The position numbers and the translations under genes were made by a program. Shown here in pieces: positions 35,904-47,087 of a DNA stretch of 64,000 nucleotides. Origin of the DNA: Sciurus carolinensis (lineage: Eukaryota; Chordata; Mammalia; Rodentia; Sciuridae); assembly GCF_902686445.1 (NCBI RefSeq), contig NC_062219.1, positions 107,943,160 through 108,007,159 on the forward strand, given 5' to 3'. Each line of letters starts with the position of its first letter. Positions within the stretch are counted from its first letter, which is position 1. The notes beneath the pieces were generated by a model. The model was not told the DNA's origin. It made no database searches and saw nothing but the letters and a program-made list of their open reading frames with translations.

Positions 35904-38900
35904 TCATCCGCTTATCAGCGAGATCATTCGTCCTTTAGTTTTTTGAGATTGGCTTATCTCACTTAGCATGATATTCTCCAATTTCGACCATTTGCCTACA
36001 AATGCCATAATTTTATCATTCTTCATTGCGGAGTAATATTCCATTGTATAAATATGCCACAGTTTCTTTATCCATTCATCAACTGAAGGGCATCTAGGTT
36101 GGTTCCACAATCTGGCTATGGTGAATTGAGCAGCAATGAACATTGATGTGGCTGTATCTCTGTAATATGCTGATTTTAAGTCCTTTGGGTATAGGCCAAG
36201 GAGTGGGATAGCTGGGTCAAATGGTGGTTCCATTCCAAGCTTTCTGAGGAATCTCCACACTGCTTTCCAGAGTGGCTGCACTAATTTGCAACCCCACCAG
36301 CAATGTATGAGTGTTCCTTTTTCACCACATCCTCGCCAACACCTATTGTTGCTTGTATTCTTGATAATCGCCATTCTAATTGGGGTGAGATGAAATCTTA
36401 GGGTAGTTTTGATTTGCATTTCCCTTATTACTAGGGATGTTGAACATTTTTTCATATATCTGTTGATTACTTGTACATCTTCTTCTGTGAAGTGTCTGTT
36501 CATTTCCTTAGCCCATTTGTTGATTGGATTATTTGTATTCTTGGTGTAGAGTTTTTGAGTTCTTTATAGATTCTGGAAATTAGTGCTCTATCTGAAGTAT
36601 GAGTGGCAAAGATATTCTCCCACTCTGTAGGCTCTCTCTTCACATTTCTGATAGTTTCCTTTGCTGAGAGAAAGCTTTTTAGTTTGAATCTATCCCAGTT
36701 GTTGATTCTTGCTTTTATTTCTTGTGCTGTGGGAGTCCTGTTAAGGAAATCTGATCCTGAGCCAACAAGTTGAAGATTTGGACCTACTTTTTCTTCTATA
36801 AGATGCAGGGTCTCTGGTCTGATTCCGAGGTCCTTGATCCATTTTGAGTTGAGTTTTGTGTAGGGTGAGAGATAGGGATTTAATTTCATTCTATTGCATA
36901 TAGTTTTCCAGTTTTCCCAGCACCATTTGTTGAAGAGGCTATCTTTTCTCCATTGCATATTGTTGGAACCTTTGTCTAGTATGAGAAAATTGTATTTATT
37001 TGGGTTTGTGTCCATGTCCTCTATTCTGTACCATTGATCTACCTGTCTATTTTGGTACCAATACCATGCCGTTTTTGTTACTATTGCTTTGTAGTAGAGT
37101 TGAAGATCTGGTATTGCAATACCCCCTGCTTCGCTCTTGCTACTGAGGATTGCTTTAGCTATTCTAGGTTTTTTATTCTTCCAGATGAATTTCATAATTG
37201 CTTGCTCTATTTCTGCAAGGTACATCATTGGGATTTTAATTGGAATTGCATTGAATCTGTATAGCACTTTAGGTAGTATAGCCATTTTGATGATATTAAT
37301 TCTGCCTATCCAGGAACATGGGAGATCTTTCCATCTTCTAAGGTTTTCTTGGATTTCTTTCTTTAGTGTTCTGTAGTTCTCATTGTAGAGGTCTTTCACC
37401 TCTTTTGTGAGATTGATTCCCAAGTATTTTATATTTTTCGATGCTATTGTGAATGGGGTAGTTTTCCTAATTTCTCTTTCTGAAGATTCATCACTTATGT
37501 ATAAAAATGCATTGGATTTATGAACATTGATCTTGTAACCTGCTACTTTACTGAATTCACTTATGAGTTCTAAAAGTTTTCTGGTGGAATTTCCAGGTTC
37601 CTCTAAATATATAATCATGTCATCAGCGAACAGGGATAGTTTGAGTTCTTCTTTTCCTATTCGTATCCCTTTAATTTCTTTGGTTTGTCTAATTGCTCTG
37701 GCTAGAGTCTCAAGGACGATGTTGAATAGAAGCGGTGAAAGAGGGCATCCCTGCCTTGTTCCAGTTTTTAGGGGGAATGCTTTCAGTTTTTCACCATTTA
37801 GAATGATATTAGCCATGGGCTTAGCGTAGATGGCCTTTATAATGTTTAGGAATGTTCCCACTACCCCAATTTTTTCTAGTGTTTTGAGCATGAAGGGATG
37901 CTGTATTTATCAAATGCTTTTTCTGCATCTATTGAAATAATCATGTGATTCTTAACTTTAAGTCTGTTGATATGGTGAATGACATTTATTGATTTCCGAA
38001 TGTTGAACCAACCTTGCATCCCTGGGATAAAACCCACTTGATCATGGTGCACTATCTTTTTAATATATTTTTGGATGCGATTTGCTAAAATTTTGTTGAG
38101 AATTTTTGCGTCGATGTTCATTAAGGATATTGGTCTGAAATTTTCTTTCCTCGATGTGTCTCTGTCTGGTTTAGGTATCAGGGTGATATTGGCTTCATAG
38201 AACGAGTTTGGTAGGGTTCCCTCCTCTTCTATTTCATGGAATAGTTTGAGGAGTATTGGAATGAGCTCTTCTTTAAAGGTTTTGTAGAACTCGGCTGAGA
38301 ACCCATCTGGTCCTGGACTTTTCTTTGTTGGTAGGCTTTTGATGACCTCTTCTATTTCATTGCTTGAAATTGGTTTATTTAAGTTGTGTATGTCCTCCTC
38401 GTTCAGTTTAGGTAGTTCATATGTCTCTAGAAATTTGTTGATGTCTTCGAGGTTTTCTGTTTTGTTGGAGTATAGATTTTCGAAATAGCTTCTAATTATG
38501 TTTTGTATTTCACTCGTGTCTGTTGTGATGTTTCCTTGTTCATTCCGAATTTTAGTAATTTGAGTTTTCTCCCTCTTTGTCTTTGTTAGTGTGGCTAAGG
38601 GTTTATCAATTTTATTTATTTTTTCAAAGAACCAACTATTTATTTTGTTAATTTTTCCGATTGTTTCTTTTGTTTCGATTTCGTTGATTTCGGCTCTGAT
38701 TTTAACTATTTCCTGTCTTCTACTACTTTTGGTATTGGTCTGCTCTTCTTTTTCTAGTGCTTTGAGCTGTAGTGTTAACTCGTTTATTTGTTGATTTCTA
38801 CTTCTTTTTTTGAATGCACCCCATGAAATAAATCTTCCTCTAAGTACTGCTTTCATAGTGTCCCAGAGATTTTGATATGATGTGTCTTTGTTCTCATTTA

Positions 38901-39560
38901 CTTCTAAGAATTTTTTTATTTCCCTCCTGATGTCTTCTGTTATCCATTCATCATATAATAGTGTATTATTTAGTCTCCAGGTATTGGAGAAGTTTCTGTT
39001 TTTATTCTGTCATTTATTTCTAATTTCAATCCATTATGATCTGATAGAGTACAAGGTAGTATCTCTATCTTCTTGTATTTACTAACAGTAGCTTTGTGGC
39101 ATAAAATATGGTCTATTTTAGAGAAGGATCCATGTGCTGCTGAGAAGAAAGTGTATTCATTCTTTGTTGGATGGTATATTCTATATATGTCCATTAAGTC
39201 TAAATTGCTGATTGTGTTGTTGAGATCTATAGTTTCTTTATTCAATTTTTGTTTGAACGATCTATCCAGTGGTGAGAGAGGTGTGTTAAAATCGCCTAGT
39301 ATTATTGTGTTGTGGTCTATTTGATTTCTGGAATTGAGAAGGATTTGTTTGACGTACGTGGATGAGCCAATGTTCGGGGCATAGATATTTATGATTGTTA
39401 TGTCTTGCTGATTTATGCTTCCCTTAAGCAGCATGTAATGTCCTTCTTTATCCCTTCTGACTAGTTTTGGTTTGAAGTCCACATTATCTGAGATGAGGAT
39501 GGATACTCCAGCTTTTTTGCTGTGTCCGTGTGCATGGTATGTTTTTCCCCATCCTTTCAC
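35904..39560 (-). pseudogene. L1 ORF2 remnant (copy A)
   Basis: ORF2p is the endonuclease/reverse transcriptase that nicks DNA and copies L1 RNA at the target. This copy lacks the N-terminal part of the endonuclease. It keeps the rest of that domain (SDHNGLKLEI), the reverse transcriptase with an intact FADD active site (37619-37630), and the Cys-rich C-terminus ([21 protein letters not shown]). Frameshifts fall near 39000 (one T lost from a T-run), near 37895 (one T lost in tattt) and near 36530. The frames are 38970-39560, 37876-38856, 36500-37891 and 35904-36503. It ends ISG-stop, as copy D does. It cannot make a full protein. Confidence 0.95.
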
Positions 39561-39574
39561 TAGGTGCTCTTCTT
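39561..39574. repeat. Target-site duplication of L1 copy A, right
   Basis: Exact repeat of 35670-35683. The uninterrupted pre-insertion site would read ttcct, the 14-mer, then catcaatg. Confidence 0.95.
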
Positions 39575-39904
39575 CATCAATGTTTACAAAACTAAAATTT
39601 TTGTAATGATACCTTGTCAGAGAAACCCTAGGAGATATAAAAGACACTGTGATTTTTGATGGATTCAAGTGAATTATTTTATTCTACCATTATGAAAAGA
39701 AAAAAAATATATATATACACAAAGATCATAAGGTACTTAATCTTGTCCTAGTTTACATATCAAATGATTTAGATATCATAACTGGTAATAAATTTAATAA
39801 AATATTTAATAAAATAGAGAAATCTAATAATGCAAAGTTTTAATATATTCATTACTGCTCCCCTCCTCCCACTCCCTAACCCCCTTTCTCCTGTACTGGT
39901 CTTT
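39575..39904. other. Unassigned DNA between two L1s
   Basis: Plain AT-rich sequence continuing the copy A insertion site; no gene is recognised. Confidence 0.55.
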
Positions 39905-40287
39905 TTTCTATTTATTTAGTTTTTATTGGAGCTTTATAAACATACATAAAGGTGAAATTCACTGTGATATTCATATATGTACTAAGGAAAGTTTGATCAG
40001 AATCATTCCACCATTCCTCCCTTTTTTTATTCCTCTTGCCCTTCAATTCCCTACTTCTATTCCACTGATATCCCTTCTATTTTCAGAGAATTACTTCTTC
40101 CTTTTTATTCCTTTCTACCTTCCACATATGAACAAAAACATTCAACCATTCACTTTCTGAGTCTGACTTATTTCACTTTGCATGATATTCTCCATTGCCT
40201 GATATTCTCCATTTCCATCCATTTACCAGAAAATTATATCATTTCATTTCATTGTTCTTTATGGCTGAGTAAAATTCCATTGTGCAT

Positions 40288-40332
40288 GTGTGTGTTTGCG
40301 TGTGTGTGTGTGCGTGCGCACACGCGCGTGTA
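40288..40332. repeat. (TG)n / GC-alternating tract in old L1
   Basis: A TG run passes into gtgcgtgcgcacacgcgcgtgtac, which is alternating purine-pyrimidine and nearly self-complementary. It lies beside attccattgtgcatg, the same ORF2 site as the TA/CA tracts at 34662 and 41935. Confidence 0.95.
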
Positions 40333-41810
40333 CATTTCTGTACCTATTCCTCTGTTGATAGGCACCTTGGGCTGGTTCCATATACGTCTATAAACATCGA
40401 TGTACCTGTATCACTATAATATGCTGATTTTAGTTCTTTTAGATAAATACCAAGGAGTGGACTAACTGGGTAAAATGGTATTTCCCTTCCTAGTCTTTTG
40501 AGGAATATCCATACCGCTTTCTACAGTGGTTGTCTGTACATTTTCCCCTACATCCTCACCAGCATTTATTATTATTGGTATTCTTGACGATTGCCATTCT
40601 GAATAGGGTGAGATGAAGTCTCAATTTAGTTTCAACTTGCATTTCTTTTATTGTAAGGGATGTTGAAATTTCTTTCATATATTCATTGGCCATTTGTATT
40701 TCTTTTCAGAAGTGTCTACTTATATCATTTTCCCATTTATTGATTGGGTTTTTATGACATTAAGGTTTTTTATTTATATATACATTCTGGATGTTAGTAT
40801 CCTGTCAGAAAAGTAATTGACAAAGATTCTATTTTATTCTGTAGGATATCTGTTCATGCAGTTTGTGCTTTTCTATGCAGAAACTTTTTAATTTGATATC
40901 ATCTCACTTATTGATTTCTGGTTTTATTTATTGAGCTTTAAGGGTCTTGTTAAGGAAGTCAATGACTGCCCCAGTATGTTGGAGTGTTAAGCCTGTTTTC
41001 TTCTAATGGTTCCATTGTTTCTAGTTTAATTTCTAAGTCTTCGATCCCCTTTGATTTTGACTTCTGTGCAGGATGAGAGATAGGGATCTAGTTTCATTCT
41101 TCCACATTAGAATGTGCAGTATTATTCTCAACAGCATTTGTTAAAAAGACTAGCTTTCCTCCCACATATATTTTGGTACCCATATCAAGTATCAGATGAT
41201 TGTATCTATGTGGGTTTTTCTTTGTGTCTTTAATTCTATTGTGTTGGCTTTCATGTCTGTTTTTTGCCAATACCATGCTATTTTTGTTACATTAGCTCTG
41301 AGGTATAACTTGAGATTAGGTATTTTGATGCCTCCTGAAGCCTCTTCTTGCTCAGTATTGCTTTGACTATTCTGGATCTTTTATTCTTCCATATGAATTT
41401 TATAACTGATTTTTCTAACTCTGTGGAGAATGTCATTGGTATTTTGATGGGGATTGCATTGAATCTGTAGATTGCTTTGGATGATATGACCATTTTGACA
41501 ATATTAATTCTGCCTATGCGTGAACATGGGACTTCTTTCCATTTTCTAAAGTCTTCTTTCAAATTTTTTACTTCAGTGTTCTAAAATTTTCATTGTACGG
41601 GTCCTTTACCTCTTTGGTTAGATTTATTTCCAAGTATTTTTTTAGTTATTGTGAACTATATAATTTTTCTGATACTCTTCTCAGGAAATTCATTATTGGC
41701 ATATAGGAAAGTTATTGATTGTTTGTATGTTGATCTTGTACCTGTTACTTTACTGAATTTCTTCATCATCACTGAAGGTCTTCTGGTGGACTATTTTGGG
41801 TCTTTGAAAC

Positions 41811-41820
41811 ATAGGATTAC
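41811..41820. repeat. Target-site duplication of inserted plus-strand L1, left
   Basis: The string ataggattac pairs with atagaattac at 42411-42420 (one mismatch). Confidence 0.75.
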
Positions 41821-41951
41821 CCGCATACTATAGCGACAGAGCCACATCAATGTTTATAGCAGCTCAATTCACAATAGCTAGATTGTGAAACCAACCTAGA
41901 TGTCCTTCAATAAATGAAGGGATAAAGAAACTGTGATATATATATATACAC

Positions 41952-42001
<50 letters not shown>

Positions 42002-42410
42002 GAATATTACTCAGTCTTAAAGAATAAAATCATGGCATTTGTGGGTAAATGGATGGAGTTGGAGAATATCATGCTAAGCAAGATAAGCCAATTCCAAAAA
42101 ACAAAGGTCAAATGTTTTCTCTGATAAGTGGGTGCTGATATATAGTGGGGGTGGGAGGCATAAGAGAAGGATGCAGAAACTTTGGACTGTGCAGTGGGGA
42201 ATGAGGGGAGGGATGGAGGCAAGGGGTGGGAAAGATGGTGGGAAGAGACAGACATCATTAGCCTGTATACATGTATAATTGCATGAATGGTTTGACTCTA
42301 CATGGTGTACAACCAGAGAAATGAAAAGTTGTACTCCATTTGTGTATAATGAATCAAAATGCATTCTGCTGTCATGTATAACTAAATAGAACAAATAATA
42401 AAAAATAAAT
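41821..42410 (+). mobile_element. L1 3'-end fragment inserted in the old L1, inverted
   Basis: A 5'-truncated plus-strand L1 tail, about 590 bases. It starts at ccacatcaatgtttatagcagctc and holds the last part of ORF2 ([32 protein letters not shown] with stops), a G-rich 3' UTR stretch (42138-42245) and an A-rich end (aaataataaaaaataaat). It lies opposite to its host and to all other members of the stack. Confidence 0.92.
41935..41999. repeat. (TA)n(CA)n microsatellite in L1
   Basis: TATA runs followed by about 19 CA units, ending at ctggaatattactcag, the ORF2 TMEYYS codons. Confidence 0.97.
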
Positions 42411-42945
42411 ATAGAATTACATCTTCAGGGAACAGAATACTTGACTTGTTTATGTTCTGTTTATATCCCTGTAATTTCTTTCTCTTGTCTGATATATCTA
42501 ACTAGAGTTTCAAGAACGATATTTAATAGGAGTAATTAGAATGGGCATCCTTGCCTTGTTCCTAAAGCATTTTAGAAGAAATGCTTTCAGTTTTTCTCTG
42601 TTCAGTGTGATGCTGGTTTTGTGTTTGTAGTATAACCTTAATAAAGTTGAGGAAAGAGCCTTCTATAGTGATTTCTTCAGTATTTTTAACATTAACAGAT
42701 GTTGAATTTTGAAAAGGCTTTTTCTTCATTTATTGAAATAATAATATGATTTTTGTCCTTAATTATATTTATGTGGTAAATTATGATTATTGATTTGTGA
42801 ATGTTGAACCAACGTTTTATCCCTGGGTGAAACATATTTGATCATGGTGTACAATCCTCTTAGTGTATTTTTGAATGCAGATTGCTAACATTTTATTAAT
42901 TATGTTTGTGTCTGTTAATCAAGAATATTAACTTACAGTTTTCTT
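42411..42945 (-). mobile_element. Old L1 (host element), second piece
   Basis: It continues ORF2 of the host L1 through the reverse transcriptase region (antisense of the FADD block is degraded) up to acttacagttttctt, where copy B was inserted. Confidence 0.88.
42935..42945. repeat. Target-site duplication of L1 copy B, left
   Basis: The string acagttttctt is repeated exactly at 49268-49278. Confidence 0.93.
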
Positions 42946-43067
42946 TTTTTTTATTATAAACAAATGGGATACACATGTTGTTTCTCTGTACATGGCATAG
43001 AGGCATACCATTTGTGTAATCATACATTTACATAGGTAATGTTGTTTGATTCATTCTGTTATTTTTT

Positions 43068-43104
43068 CCCCTTCCTCCCCACCCCTCCCACCCCTCTTTT
43101 CCCG
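43068..43104 (-). repeat. G-rich tract in 3' UTR of copy B
   Basis: On the L1 strand it is a run of GGG/GGGG groups separated by one or two bases, able in principle to form a G-quadruplex. All four young copies keep it. Confidence 0.8.
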
Positions 43105-43143
43105 CTATACAGTCCTTCCTTCCTCCATTCTTGCCCCCCTCCC

Positions 43144-43174
43144 AAACCCTAACTCTAACCCTAACACTAACCCC
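43144..43174 (-). repeat. Telomere-like block in 3' UTR of copy B
   Basis: The + strand reads aaaccctaactctaaccctaac ... ; four to five CCCTAA-type hexamers. Confidence 0.92.
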
Positions 43175-43196
43175 TCCAACTCCCCATTATGTGTCA

Positions 43197-46100
43197 TCAT
43201 CCACTTATTAGCGATATCATTTGTCCTTTGGTTTTTTGAGATTGGCTTATCTCAATTAGCATGATATTCTCCAATTTCATCCATTTGCTTGCAAATGCCA
43301 TAATTTTATCATTCTTTATGGCTGAGTAATATTCCATTGTATATATTTACCACATTTTCTTTATCCACTCATCAATTGAAGGACATCTAGGTTGGTTCCA
43401 CAATCTGGCTATTGTGAACTGAGCAGCTATGAACATTGATGTGGCTGTATCTCTGTAATATGCTGATTTTAAGTCCTTTGGGTATAGGCCAAGGAGTGGG
43501 AGAGCTGGGTCAAATGGTGGTTCCATTCCAACCTTTCTGAGGAGTCTCCACACTGCTTTCAAGAGTGGTTGCACTAATTTGCAGCCCCACCAGCAATGTA
43601 TGAGTGTACCTTTCTCCCCACATCCTCGCCAACACCTGTTGTTGCTTGTATTCTTGATAATCGCCATTCTAATTGGGGTGAGATGGAATCTTAGGGTGGT
43701 TTTGATTTGCATTTCTCTATTACTAGAGATGTTGAACATTTTTCCATATGTTTGTTGATTGCTTGTAGATCTTCTTCTGTGAAGTGTCTATTCATTTCCT
43801 TAGCCCATTATCGATTGGATTATTTGCATTCTGGTGTAGAGTTTTTTGAGTTCTTTACAAATTCTGGAGATTAGTGCTCTATCTGAAGTATGATTGGCAA
43901 AGATTTTCTCCCACTCTGTAGGCTCTTTCTTCGCATTGCTGATAGTTTCCTTTGCTGAGAGAAAGCTTTTTAGTTTGAATCTATCCCAGTTATTAATTCT
44001 TGCTTTTATTTCTTGTGCTATGGGAGTCCTGTTGAGGAAGTCTGGTCCTAAGCCGACATGTTGAAGCTCTGGACCTACTTTTTCTTCTATAAGATGCAAG
44101 GTCTCTGGTCTGATTCCGAGATCCTTAATCCATTTTGAGTTTAGTTTCGTGCATGGTGAGAGATATGGGTTTAGTTTCATTCTGTTGCATATGGATTTCC
44201 AATTCTCCCAGCACCATTTGTTGAAGAGGCTATCTTTTCTCCATGGCATATTTTGGCCCCTTTGTCTAGTATGAGAAAATTGAATTTATTTGGGTTTGTG
44301 TCCATGTCCTCTATTCTGTACCATTTATCCACCTTTCTATTTTGGTACCAATACCATGCCGTTTTTGTTACTATTGCTTTGTAGTAGAGTTGAAGATCTG
44401 GTATTGCGATAACCCCTGCTTCACTCTTTCTGCCAAGGATTACTTTAGCTATTCTGGGTTTTTTATTCTTCCAGCTGAATTTCATAATTGCTTGCTCTAT
44501 TTCTGTAAGGTACATCATTGGGATTTTCATTGGAATTGCATTGAATCTGTATAGCACTTTTGGTAGTATGGCCATTTTGACCATATTAATTCTTCCTATC
44601 CAAGAACGTGGGAGATCTTTCCATCTTCTAAGGTTTTCTTTAATTACTTTCTTTAGTGTTCTGTAGTTCTCATTGTAGAGGTCTTTCACCTCTTTTGTGA
44701 GATTGATTCCCAAGTATTTTATATTTTTCGAAGCTATTGTGAATGGGGTAGTTTTCCTGATTTCTCTTTCTGAAGATTCATCACTTATGTATAAAAATGC
44801 CTTAGATTTATGTGCATTGATCTTATATCCCGCTACTTTACTGAATTCACTTATGAGTTCTAAAAGTTTTCTGGTGGAATATCCTGGTTCCTCTAAGTAT
44901 ATAACCATATCATCAGCAAATAGGGGTAGTTTGAGTTCTTCTTTTCCTATTCATATCCCTTTAATTTCTTTGGTCTGTCTGATTGTTCTGGCTAGAGTTT
45001 CAAGGACGATATTGAAGAGAAGTGTTGAAAGAGGGCATCCCTGCCTTGTTCCAGTTTAGGGGGGATGTTTTCAGTTTTTCACCATTGAGAATGATATTAG
45101 CCATGGGCTTAGCATAGATGGCCTTTACAATGTTAAGGAATGTTCCCACTATCCCTATTTTTTCTAGTGTTTGGAGCATGAAGGGGTGCTTTATTTTATC
45201 AAATACTTTTTCTGCATCTATTGAAATAATCATGTGATTCTTGACTTTAAGTCTATTGATATGGTGAATTACATTTATTGATTTCCTGATGTTGAACCAA
45301 CCTTGCATCCCTGGGATGAAACACACTTGATCATGGTGCACTATCTTTTTAATATGTTTTTGTATGCTATTGGCTAAAATTTTGTTGGGAATTTTTGTGT
45401 CGATGTTCATTAAGCATATTGGTCTGAAATTTTCTTACCTCGATGTGTCTCTGGTTTAGGTATCAGGGTAATAATGGCTTCATAGAATGAGTTTGGGAAG
45501 GTTCCCTCTTTTCTATTTTATGGAATACTTTGAGAAGTATTGGAATGAGCTCTTCTTTAAAGGTTTTGTAGAACTCGGCTGAGAACCCATCTGGTCCTGG
45601 ACTTTTCTTTGTTGGTAGGCTTTTGATGACTTCTTCTATTTCATTACTTAAATTGGTCTATTTAAATTGTGTATGTCCTCCTCGTTCAGTTTAGGCAATT
45701 CATATGTCTCTAGAAACCTGTTTATGTCTTTGAAATTTTCTATTTTGTTGGAGTATAGTTTTTCAAAATAGCTTCTAATTATGTTTTGTATTTCAGTCAT
45801 GTCTGTTGTGATATTTCCTTGTTCATTCTGAATTTTAGTGATTTGGGTGTTCTCTCGTCTTCTCTCTGATAGTTGGCTAAAGGTTTATCAATTTTGTTTA
45901 TTTTTTCAAAGAACCAACTATTTATTTTGTCAATTTTTTGTATTGTTTCTTTTGTTTCAATTTCGTTGATTTCAGCTCTGATTTTAACTATTTCCTGTCT
46001 TCTACTACTTTTGGTGTTGGTCTGTTCTTCTTTTTCTAGGGCTTTGAGTTGTAGTGTTAGGTCGTTTATTTGTTGAGTTTTACTTCTTTTATTAAATGCG

Positions 46101-47017
46101 CTCCATGAAATAAATTTTCCTGTAAGTACTGCTTTCATAGTGTCCCACAGATTTTGATATGATGTTTCTTTGTTCTCATTTACCTCAAAGAATTTTTTAA
46201 TTTCCTTCCTAATATCTTCTATTATCCATTCATCATATAATAGCATATTGTTTAATCTCCAGGTGTTGGAGCAGTTTCTGTTTTTTACTCTTTCATTTAT
46301 TTCTAACTTCAATCCATTATGATCTGATAGAATACAAGGTAGTGTCTCATTCTTCTTGTATTTGCTGACATTAGCTTTGTGGCATAATATATGGTCTATT
46401 TTAGAGAAGGATCCATGTGCTGCTGAGAAGAAAGTATATTCGCTTTTGGTTGGATGGTATATTCTATATATGTCTGTTAAGTCTAAATTATTGATTGTGT
46501 TATTGAGATCTATGGTTTCTTTGTTCAATTTTTGTTTGGAAGATCTGTCCAGTGGTGAGAGAGGCGTGTTAAAATCACCTAGTATTATTGTGTTATGGTC
46601 TATTTGGTTTCTAAAATTGAGAAGGATTTGTTTGACATACATGGATGAGCCACTGTTTGGGACATAGATGTTTATGATTGTTATATTTTGCTGATTTATG
46701 GTTCCCTTAAGCAGTATGAAATGTTCTTCTTTATCTCTTCTGACTAACTTTGGCTTGAAGTCCACATTATCTGAAATGGGGATGGATACTCCAGCTTTTT
46801 TGCTGAGTCCATGTGCATGGTATGTTTTTCCCCATCCTTTCACCTTTAGTCTATGGGTATCTCTTTCTATGAGGTGAGTCTCTTGCAGGCAACATATTGT
46901 TGGATCTTTCTTTTTAATCCAATCTGCCAGTCGATGTCTTTTGATTGGTGAGTTCAGGTCATTAACATTCAGGGTTATTATTGAGATATGATTTGTATTA
47001 GCGGTCATTTGGTTCAT
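43197..47017 (-). pseudogene. L1 ORF2 (copy B), full length but broken
   Basis: It starts MNQMTANTNH at 47017 and would end at the stop 43197-43199, about 1,274 codons, the normal L1 ORF2p size. The endonuclease is intact, with N17 and E46 (matching human N14 and E43), YVPNSG and SDHNGLKLEI. The first 406 codons (45797-47017) are open; a frameshift near 45830 then ends the frame. Further damage lies near 45430-45540 and 45050. A CGA codon became TGA at 44951-44953, a CpG decay just before the FADD site (FADDMVIYL, itself intact). More frameshifts fall near 44190, 43800 and 43740. At most a truncated endonuclease-plus-linker protein could be made. Confidence 0.95.
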
Positions 47018-47087
47018 TTTTAAAATTTCATTTATTTATTTATTTATTTTTGACACACCTTGGTTCCTCCTTTATTTGACAGTTCCT

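Larger units (their letters stand above)
35684..39560 (-). mobile_element. L1 copy A, 5'-truncated, 3.9 kb
   Basis: A minus-strand L1 between perfect 14-bp duplications. From its 3' end it holds an A-tail with (AAAT)n (35684-35719), a shortened 3' UTR, and ORF2 back into the endonuclease domain, where it stops. The tail joins the 3' UTR at acgtttacataggg, about 90 bases earlier than in copies B, C and D, so this RNA was polyadenylated or primed early. 5' truncation is the usual outcome of target-primed reverse transcription. It is close in sequence to copy D. Confidence 0.97.
39905..41820 (-). mobile_element. Old L1 (host element), 3' portion
   Basis: This minus-strand L1 has diverged from copies A-D. 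Its 3' UTR region and ORF2 C-terminus lie at 39905-40700, and ORF2 remnants at 41094-41276 and 41287-41562 read [13 protein letters not shown] and [17 protein letters not shown] blocks with stops. The element continues at 42411-42945, 49268-49351 and 61572 onward; the pieces join into one collinear ORF2 once the younger insertions are removed. It is the oldest layer of the nested stack. Confidence 0.9.

Noticed and set aside
38970..39668. A 232-codon frame starting MNPSKITVSF as an independent gene
   Set aside because: Its first ~35 codons are host DNA that happens to read into the truncated L1 ORF2 across the target-site duplication.
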